A stretch of DNA of 64,000 nucleotides from DATBDE01 sp036270095 (GTDB lineage: Bacteria; Actinomycetota; Thermoleophilia; Solirubrobacterales; Solirubrobacteraceae): contig DATBDE010000054.1 of NCBI GenBank assembly GCA_036270095.1, forward strand, positions 6,789-70,788. Reading direction: 5' to 3'. A program made the position numbers and the translations under genes. Positions 58,713-64,000 of this stretch are shown here, piece by piece; within the stretch, counting starts at the first letter, position 1; every line of letters begins with the position of its first letter. The notes below the pieces were generated by a model. It was not told the DNA's origin. It searched no databases and saw only the letters and a program-made list of their open reading frames with translations.

Positions 58713-61079
58713 CTAGCGAGCCGGCGCCCGGACCTGCTCGCGGCGCCGCGCGGGGGCACGGCCAGCGGGCTGGTGCAGCGGCTCGAGCTCGGGCGGCTCG
58801 GGCAGCGGGCGCGTGACGGTCTGGCCCGCCTCGATCGTGAGCTCCTCGTCCCAGTGCGTGAACTCGAGCGCGTTGCCGTGCTCCATCGTGTACGTCGCCT
58901 GCTCGCCCGTGACCTCGACCCGGAGCACGGATCCCTGCCAGGCGACAGGGAAGGCGATGCGCTGCAGCTCGGGCGGCATGCGCGGGTGGAAGCTCAGCTG
59001 CTCGGCGTGGTCGCGCATGCCGCCGAAGCCGTTGACCGCCGCCATCACCGCGCCGCCCAGCGAGGCGATGTGGACGCCGTCGCGGGCGTTGTGCTCGAGG
59101 TCGCGCAGGTCCATCAGGGCGGCCTCGCCGAGGTAGTCGTAGGCGAGGTCGATGTAGCCCACCTCGGCCGCGATGACCGCCTGGGCGCACGCGGACAGCG
59201 ACGAGTCGCGCACCGTGATGGACTCGTAGTAGGTGAAGTCGCGCGCCTTCTCCTCGGCGGTGAACATGTCGCCGCGCTGCCACAGCGCGAGCACGAGATC
59301 GGCCTGCTTGACCACCTGCTTGCGGTAGAGGTCGAAATAGTGATGGTGCAGGAGCAGCGGGTACTCCTCGGGCGGCGTGTTGTCGAAGTCCCAGCGCTCG
59401 TGGGCCAGGAAGTCCTCGTCCTGCGGGTGGATGCCCATGGTCTCGTCGTAGGGCAGGGTCATCCCGTCGGCGGCCCGGTCCCAGCGCGTGATCTCGCCGG
59501 CGTCGACGCCGAGCTCCTGCGCCCGCTCGGACAGCCGCTCGCAGCCGCGCGCGGCCGCGCGCAGGTTCCGCTGCGCCATGAGGTTCGTGTACACGTTGTT
59601 GTCCGCGACGGCGGAGTACTCGTCCGGGCCGGTGACGCCGTCGATGCGGAAGCGCCCGGCGCCGTCGAAGTGACCGAGGCTCTCCCACAGGCGCGCGGTC
59701 TCGATCAGCAGCTCGAGCCCGATCTCGCTGGCGAAGTCGGAGTTGGCGTTGGTCACCCACAGGCGGTAGATGGCGCCGGCGATGTCGGCGTTGACGTGGA
59801 ACGCGGCCGTGCCCGCGGGCCAATAGCCCGAGCACTCCTCGCCGTGGATCGTGCGCCACGGGAAGGCGGCGCCGCGCAGCCCGAGCTCCTTGGCCCGCGA
59901 ACGCGCCAAATCGAGCGTACGGTGCCGCCAGCGCAGGGCCTCTTCCGCGAGCTGATGACGGGTGTAGCAGAGCACCGGCAGCACGTAGGACTCGGTGTCC
60001 CAGAAGGCGTGGCCGTCGTAGCCGGGCCCGGTCAGGCCCTTGGCCGGGATGGCGCGCCCCTCGCCCCGCGCCGAGGCCTGCAGAACGTGGAACAGCGCGA
60101 AGCGCAGCGCCTGCTGGATCTCGGGGTCGCCGTCGAGCTCGACGTCGGCGTCGTGCCAGAAGGCGTCCAGGTACTCGCGCTGTGTCCGGGCAAGCCCGTC
60201 CCAGCCCTCGGCCACCGCGTTCTCGAGGCTTCCGTCGACCTGGTCGCGCAGGAACTCGACCGACTGCTGCGACGACCAGTGGTAGGCCAGCAGCTTGACC
60301 ACGCGCAGCGGCTTGCCGGGCTCGAGCCGGGCCGAGATGGTCACGCGGCCGAGGTCGGGCTCGGTCTGGGTCAGCGCGGTCGGGTTCTCGATGTCCAGCA
60401 GGTGCTCCATGCCGGCCGCCATCGTCAGCCCGCTGCGCCGCGTCCGGTGCGCGAGCACGACGCGGAGGTCGTGGTCGACCGCGAGCTGGCTGTCCAGCGG
60501 GCTGTCGAGGGCCTGGCCGCCGCGCGGGTCGTCGCCGCCCGGCCGGTCGCGCTGGTTGGCGAGCAGGCTCGAATGGATGGCGACGCGCAGCGGCTGGTCG
60601 ACGGCCTCGACCTCGTAGGAGATGGCCGCGACCGAGCGCGTATGGAAGGACACGAGCCGGCGCGTGGTCACCTTGACCGTCATGCCGCTCTCCGAGCTCC
60701 AGTGCACCGAGCGCGTCAGCGTGCCGGCACGGAAGTCGAGCTGACGCTCGTGGTGGTGCAGGTACCCGCGGTGGATGTCCAGCGGCTCGTCCTCGACCAG
60801 CAGCCGGATGAGCTTGCCGTCGGTCACGTTGACCACGCTCTGGCCGTCCTCCGGGTTGCCGTAGGCGCTCTCGCCGTAGCTCAGCGGGATCGACTCGTAG
60901 AAGCCGTTGAGATACGTGCCGCTGAGGGCGCGCGGCTCGCCCTCGTCGAGGTTGCCGCGCAGGCCCAGGTGGCCGTTGGCGACGGTGAAGAGCGACTCGG
61001 ACTGGGCCAGGAAGTCGAGGTCGAGCGCGGTCTCGCGCAGGCACCAGGGCTCGGTCGGGTAGGCGTCGTGGTTGATCAC
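58713..61079 (-). CDS. Glycoside hydrolase family 65 disaccharide phosphorylase
   Basis: This 788-residue protein cleaves an alpha-linked disaccharide (maltose, trehalose or kojibiose type) with phosphate to give beta-glucose-1-phosphate. The N-terminal beta-sandwich is followed by an (alpha/alpha)6 barrel with the general acid Glu in GVTGPDEYSAVADNNVYTN and the substrate loop HAFWDTESYVLPVL. The C-terminal beta domain ends after residue 740. GTG 61079 overlaps the beta-phosphoglucomutase TGA, the classic partnership. The exact linkage cannot be told. Confidence 0.9.
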   Translation of the reverse strand: MINHDAYPTEPWCLRETALDLDFLAQSESLFTVANGHLGLRGNLDEGEPRALSGTYLNGFYESIPLSYGESAYGNPEDGQSVVNVTDGKLIRLLVEDEPLDIHRGYLHHHERQLDFRAGTLTRSVHWSSESGMTVKVTTRRLVSFHTRSVAAISYEVEAVDQPLRVAIHSSLLANQRDRPGGDDPRGGQALDSPLDSQLAVDHDLRVVLAHRTRRSGLTMAAGMEHLLDIENPTALTQTEPDLGRVTISARLEPGKPLRVVKLLAYHWSSQQSVEFLRDQVDGSLENAVAEGWDGLARTQREYLDAFWHDADVELDGDPEIQQALRFALFHVLQASARGEGRAIPAKGLTGPGYDGHAFWDTESYVLPVLCYTRHQLAEEALRWRHRTLDLARSRAKELGLRGAAFPWRTIHGEECSGYWPAGTAAFHVNADIAGAIYRLWVTNANSDFASEIGLELLIETARLWESLGHFDGAGRFRIDGVTGPDEYSAVADNNVYTNLMAQRNLRAAARGCERLSERAQELGVDAGEITRWDRAADGMTLPYDETMGIHPQDEDFLAHERWDFDNTPPEEYPLLLHHHYFDLYRKQVVKQADLVLALWQRGDMFTAEEKARDFTYYESITVRDSSLSACAQAVIAAEVGYIDLAYDYLGEAALMDLRDLEHNARDGVHIASLGGAVMAAVNGFGGMRDHAEQLSFHPRMPPELQRIAFPVAWQGSVLRVEVTGEQATYTMEHGNALEFTHWDEELTIEAGQTVTRPLPEPPELEPLHQPAGRAPARRREQVRAPAR

Positions 61080-61798
61080 AGCAGCTCTCCCAGGTCCTTT
61101 ACCACGACGTCGGCGCCGTGCTGCTTGAGCGCGTCGGCCTGTCCGGCCCGGTCGACGCCGACGACATAGCCGAAGTTGCCCTTGCGCCCGGCCTCGACGC
61201 CCGAGAGCGCGTCCTCGAACACCGCCGCCTCGCTCGCCGTCACGCCCACCTCCTCCGCGCCCTTGACGTACGTGTCCGGCGCAGGCTTTCCCTTCAGTCC
61301 GTCCTCCTCGACCACGCGCCCGTCGACCAGGGCCTCGAACAGGGCGCGGACTCCGGCGGCCTCGAGCACCTCGCCGGCGTTCGCGCTGGAGGACACGCAG
61401 GCGGTGCGCAGGCCGGCGTCGCGCACCGCGTTGACGTACTCGATCGACCCCGGATAGGGCTTGACGCCCTCGTCGTGCATGATCTTCAGGACGAGGTCGT
61501 TCTTGCGGTTGCCGAGGCCGTCGATGCTCTCGGTGGTGGGGTCGTCGGAAGGCGAGCCCTGCGGGAGGTCGATGTTGCGCGAGGCCAGGAACGACTTGAC
61601 GCCGTCGTAGCGCGGCTTGCCGTCCACGTACTCGTCGTAGTCGTCCTGCGTGAAGGGCTTGAAGTCGTCGCCGTCGCGCTGCTTGAGGTAGTCGTCGAAC
61701 ATCGCCTTCCAGGCCCGCGCGTGCACCGTCGCGGTCTCGGTCAGGACGCCGTCCATGTCGAACAGGCAGGCCTTGATGCCGTCGGGGAGCCCCAGCAC
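61076..61798 (-). CDS. Beta-phosphoglucomutase (HAD family)
   Basis: This 240-residue HAD-fold mutase turns beta-glucose-1-phosphate into glucose-6-phosphate, the step after GH65. The nucleophile/acid pair is D14 and D16 in CLFDMDGVLTETATVHARAWK, with the Lys in LKGKPAPDTY and the acidic VFEDALSGVEAG motif. GTG 61798 is the start that leaves the usual 13 residues before the first Asp. It is followed without a gap by the GH65 gene. Confidence 0.92.
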   Translation of the reverse strand: MLGLPDGIKACLFDMDGVLTETATVHARAWKAMFDDYLKQRDGDDFKPFTQDDYDEYVDGKPRYDGVKSFLASRNIDLPQGSPSDDPTTESIDGLGNRKNDLVLKIMHDEGVKPYPGSIEYVNAVRDAGLRTACVSSSANAGEVLEAAGVRALFEALVDGRVVEEDGLKGKPAPDTYVKGAEEVGVTASEAAVFEDALSGVEAGRKGNFGYVVGVDRAGQADALKQHGADVVVKDLGELL

Positions 61799-61808
61799 GG
61801 CCGCGAAT

Positions 61809-62801
61809 CTACCTGCCGGTGCCGTAGGCCGCCGCGAGGCCTTCACGCGATGCCAACACCAGCAGTCGCGAGTCGGGCTCGATCGGGGTTGGGCCCGGCG
61901 GCCACCAGGCGCCGTCGCGCGCGAGCACGCGCAGCTCCAGTTCCGCCTCGGCCTCGACCGCGGTGCGGCCGGCCAGCGGCGTCCCGGGCAGGTCGGCGAC
62001 GGCCAGCGCGCGCGAGCCCAGCGGCACCGTGGCCACGATGCGCCGGCGCACGATGGCGGCCACGAACGCCGGCGCGGCCAGAGCCGAGACGCTGCGGGAG
62101 ATCGCGATGTTGAACCTGCGCTCGGCGCGGGTGGCAAGGTCGTGCGAGAACAGCCGCATGACCACCCGGACCGACGGGTTGAGCTGACGGGCGTTCAGCG
62201 CCGTCTCGAGGTTCGCGAGGTCGTCGTCGGTGACCGCGAGCACAACGCGGGCGTCGGGCACGCGCAGCGGCGTCAGGGTCTCGCGGCGGCTCGCGTCGTC
62301 GACCAGCACGGGCACGCCGAGCCGTCGCGTGGCGTCCAGGAACGGGTTGTCCTCGCTGCGCTCGACCGCCACGCACGGGATGCCCGCGGCGACGAGCCGC
62401 TGCACGATCCGGAAGCCGACGCGGCCCAGGCCGCAGACCACGGCGTGGTTGGAGCGCGGCCGCGGCAGCCCCCCCAGCGTGCGGGCGATGCGGGCAGTGA
62501 CGATCGCGTCGGTCACGAGCGCGAACAGCACGGCGACGATGAGCCCGCCCAGGAGCATCAGCCCCATCCCGAACAGCTTCAGCCCGTCCGGCGAGTGCAG
62601 CAGGTTGATGTCCCCGTAGCCGGTGGTGGTGATCGTGGTGACGGTGAAGTAGAGCGAGTCGAGCCAACTGAGATCGTCCGCGTTGTGGAAGACCTCGGCC
62701 GCGATCACCAGCACGATCGTGAGCGCGACCAGCAGCGCGGCCAGCCTCGCGTCGAACAGCCGCAGCGCCCCGCGCACGCGGGCCCGCGCGCGCCGCGCCA
62801 T
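61809..62801 (-). CDS. Potassium channel pore with C-terminal RCK domains
   Basis: This 330-residue protein has two membrane helices around the selectivity filter TITTTGYGD (about 48-60), then VVCGLGRVGFRIVQRL as NAD/ligand-binding RCK-N, and a C-terminal TrkA-C-like domain (about 245-330). It should form a gated K+ channel. ATG 62801 begins a basic segment (ARRARARVRGALRLFD). The preceding gene is a separate RCK in another frame that overlaps by 97 bases, which suggests a split N-terminal part (see findings). Confidence 0.85.
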   Translation of the reverse strand: MARRARARVRGALRLFDARLAALLVALTIVLVIAAEVFHNADDLSWLDSLYFTVTTITTTGYGDINLLHSPDGLKLFGMGLMLLGGLIVAVLFALVTDAIVTARIARTLGGLPRPRSNHAVVCGLGRVGFRIVQRLVAAGIPCVAVERSEDNPFLDATRRLGVPVLVDDASRRETLTPLRVPDARVVLAVTDDDLANLETALNARQLNPSVRVVMRLFSHDLATRAERRFNIAISRSVSALAAPAFVAAIVRRRIVATVPLGSRALAVADLPGTPLAGRTAVEAEAELELRVLARDGAWWPPGPTPIEPDSRLLVLASREGLAAAYGTGR

Positions 62802-63274
62802 CGAGGGGCCTGGCGCACGACGGCGTCGGCGCTGCTCTCGGGCTCGTCCGGCGCCTCGCGCACGTCGACGGCCAGGCGGCGTCCGTTCGGGGCGGCCAGC
62901 ACCGAGGCCGAGAGCACCTCGCCGTCCTGGAACAGCTCCTCCAGCCGGTGGCCGAGGTCGAGGTTGAACATGCGCACGACCAGGCGCACGTCCGGGTTGG
63001 CCTCCTGTGCGGCCAGCGCAGCGTGGACGTTGCCGACGTCGTCCTCCTCGAGCACCGCCACGGCCTCGGCGTCGGCCACGTCGGCCTCGTACAGGGTCTC
63101 CTCGTCCCGGTAGTCGCCGTCGATGACGACCACGCCGAGCTCGCGCATGCGCGTCTCCAGCCGGCGGTCGGGGTCCTGGGCGATGACGACGACGTCGACG
63201 CCCAGCGCGCCCAGCTCCTCGAGCACGCGCGCCGCCAGGACGTCCGAGCCGCACAGGAGGACGTGGTCGCGCAT
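62705..63274 (-). CDS. Out-of-frame N-terminal RCK (TrkA-N) domain
   Basis: This 189-residue frame begins MRDHVLLCGSDVLAARVLEEL, a Rossmann RCK-N domain (1-115), with DYRDEETLYEADVADAEAVAVLEEDD. The next 40 residues still look coded (RRLAVDVREAPDEPES). The last 32 residues are Cys/Trp/Arg-rich and read the channel gene in the wrong frame. This looks like the front of an RCK-channel-RCK protein interrupted by a one-base frame change near 62.8 kb, or an overlapping separate gene. Confidence 0.65.
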   Translation of the reverse strand: MRDHVLLCGSDVLAARVLEELGALGVDVVVIAQDPDRRLETRMRELGVVVIDGDYRDEETLYEADVADAEAVAVLEEDDVGNVHAALAAQEANPDVRLVVRMFNLDLGHRLEELFQDGEVLSASVLAAPNGRRLAVDVREAPDEPESSADAVVRQAPRWRGARGPACAGRCGCSTRGWPRCWSRSRSCW

Positions 63275-63333
63275 GGGCCTCTCTTACGGCATGGATCGGA
63301 GGGATCGTTGGGCGGCAGCGCCGAAAACCGCCC

Positions 63334-63383
63334 TTGAAGCGGGGAGGAAATCTGCCATACTGCGACTGAGATTTTTGCAGTCG
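63334..63383 (+). promoter_or_regulatory. dnaK promoter and candidate operator
   Basis: TTGAAG (63334-63339) and CATACT (63356-63361) are 16 bases apart and match four of six bases each of the -35 and -10 consensus. Just after is the inverted repeat CGACTG-N9-CAGTCG (63363-63368 / 63378-63383) at the expected transcription start. It is neither CIRCE nor a HAIR element by sequence. GAGGAG (63387-63392) is the ribosome site. Confidence 0.5.
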
Positions 63384-63403
63384 ACAGAGGAGCACTACTC
63401 GTA

Positions 63404-64000
63404 ATGGGCAAGACCATCGGAATCGACCTCGGCACCACCAACTCCGCCATGGCGGTGCTCGAGGGCGGAGAGCCGACGGTGATCGAGAACGCCGAGGGCG
63501 GTCGCACGACCCCGTCGGTGGTCGCCTTCACGCAAGGCGGCGAGCGGCTGGTGGGGACCGTGGCCAAGCGCCAGGCCGTCACCAACCCGCAGAACACCGT
63601 GTTCTCCATCAAGCGCTTCATGGGGCGCAAGGAGGCGGAGGTCAAGGAAGAGGAGCAGATCGTCCCCTACAAGGTCACCGGCGGCCCCGGGGGCGACGCT
63701 CGCGTCGAGGTGCAGGGCAAGCAGTACAGCCCGCCCGAGATCAGCGCGATGATCCTCCAGAAGCTCAAGGCCGACGCCGAGGCGTACCTGGGCGAGACCG
63801 TCGACAGCGCGGTCATCACCGTCCCGGCCTACTTCAACGACGACCAGCGCCAGGCGACGAAGGACGCCGGCAAGATCGCCGGCCTCGACGTCAAGCGCAT
63901 CATCAACGAGCCGACGGCCGCGTCGCTGGCCTACGGCCTCGACAAGGAGGCCGACCAGACCATCCTCGTCTTCGACCTCGGCGGCGGCACGTTCGACGTG
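63404..64000 (+). CDS. dnaK: Chaperone DnaK (partial, N-terminal part)
   Basis: The first 199 residues of Hsp70 are in the window; the rest is beyond its edge. ATPase-domain motifs are intact: GKTIGIDLGTTNSAMAVLEG, TPSVVAFT, FSIKRFMGRK, VITVPAYFNDDQRQATKDAG, RIINEPTAASLAYG and FDLGGGTFDV. ATG 63404 gives the usual start. Upstream is a clear promoter and an inverted repeat; no other chaperone gene is in view, so the grpE-dnaJ order cannot be seen. Confidence 0.96.
   Translation, partial: MGKTIGIDLGTTNSAMAVLEGGEPTVIENAEGGRTTPSVVAFTQGGERLVGTVAKRQAVTNPQNTVFSIKRFMGRKEAEVKEEEQIVPYKVTGGPGGDARVEVQGKQYSPPEISAMILQKLKADAEAYLGETVDSAVITVPAYFNDDQRQATKDAGKIAGLDVKRIINEPTAASLAYGLDKEADQTILVFDLGGGTFDV

Noticed and set aside
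63363..63383. CIRCE or HAIR heat-shock operator
   Set aside because: The arms CGACTG/CAGTCG do not match TTAGCACTC/GAGTGCTAA or CTTGAGT/ACTCAAG, despite the 9-base spacer shared with CIRCE.

Overview
The window is an ordinary, gene-dense stretch of a very GC-rich bacterial chromosome. Genes are packed with 4-base ATGA/GTGA overlaps and many GTG/TTG starts. The protein styles point to a high-GC actinobacterium, most likely Thermoleophilia/Solirubrobacterales: a secreted beta-propeller whose C-terminal domain is rich in RRCTRYTLAG-type motifs, a GT4-PHP fusion, inositol-1-phosphate synthase next to a CDP-alcohol phosphotransferase, and a DnaK with an actinobacterial look. That placement is inference from protein style, not from a marker gene. 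I see no rRNA, prophage, insertion sequence, CRISPR array or replication origin. No stretch longer than about 130 bases lacks a gene or signal.

Layout. 1-13.1 kb: assorted metabolic and regulatory genes. These are a PhzF-like isomerase, glutamate dehydrogenase, tRNA-Ala(UGC), a divergent MarR/MarR-like pair, an SDR divergent from a LysR regulator, hemerythrin, a cNMP-binding/glutamine-amidotransferase pair, a secreted G1 glutamic peptidase and a two-subunit acyl-CoA dehydrogenase. 13.2-26.5 kb: one long minus-strand run. From its 5' end it encodes a branched-chain/acetoin-type 2-oxoacid dehydrogenase (E1a, E1b, E2), a secreted propeller-PKD protein, LipB, LipA, a small secreted protein, an FGGY kinase overlapping an S1P-lyase-like PLP enzyme, a rhomboid-like membrane protein, a 61-residue membrane protein, a D-Ala-D-Ala carboxypeptidase and a virginiamycin-lyase-like propeller.

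27.2-37.9 kb: a second minus-strand run of 12 tightly spaced genes from thiE to the pyruvate dehydrogenase E2. It contains lpd (E3), pdhA and pdhB. A histidine kinase and a receiver-GGDEF-EAL regulator sit inside the pdh genes. Together the two runs supply two 2-oxoacid dehydrogenase complexes, a shared E3 and the lipoate-making enzymes. 37.9-40.6 kb: a plus-strand thiamine operon (thiO-thiS-thiG and a SnoaL-like gene) under a TPP riboswitch, divergent from thiE.

40.6-49.5 kb: mixed genes, including argF, a secreted phosphodiesterase, a histone-H1-tailed protein, an RlmD-family RNA methyltransferase, a quinone-oxidoreductase-like enzyme and a 58-residue zinc-ribbon protein. 49.5-57.1 kb: a minus-strand envelope-lipid cluster (hydrolase, polytopic membrane protein, AUR1-like PAP2, CDP-alcohol phosphotransferase, ino1, GT4-PHP fusion, UDG-like protein), likely for inositol phospholipids and their glycosides. 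57.1-64 kb: a PfkB kinase, nth, a GH65 phosphorylase with beta-phosphoglucomutase, a K+ channel whose upstream RCK domain lies in a different frame, and the start of dnaK.

Nothing here is a defence island or a clearly new system. The strongest oddities are: 7-bp tandem arrays placed in opposite orientation on the two sides of the subunit-binding domain in both E2 genes; the c-di-GMP-type two-component pair inside the pdh operon; two genes whose only sensible start is CTG; the out-of-frame RCK/K+ channel; and the inositol-lipid cluster.
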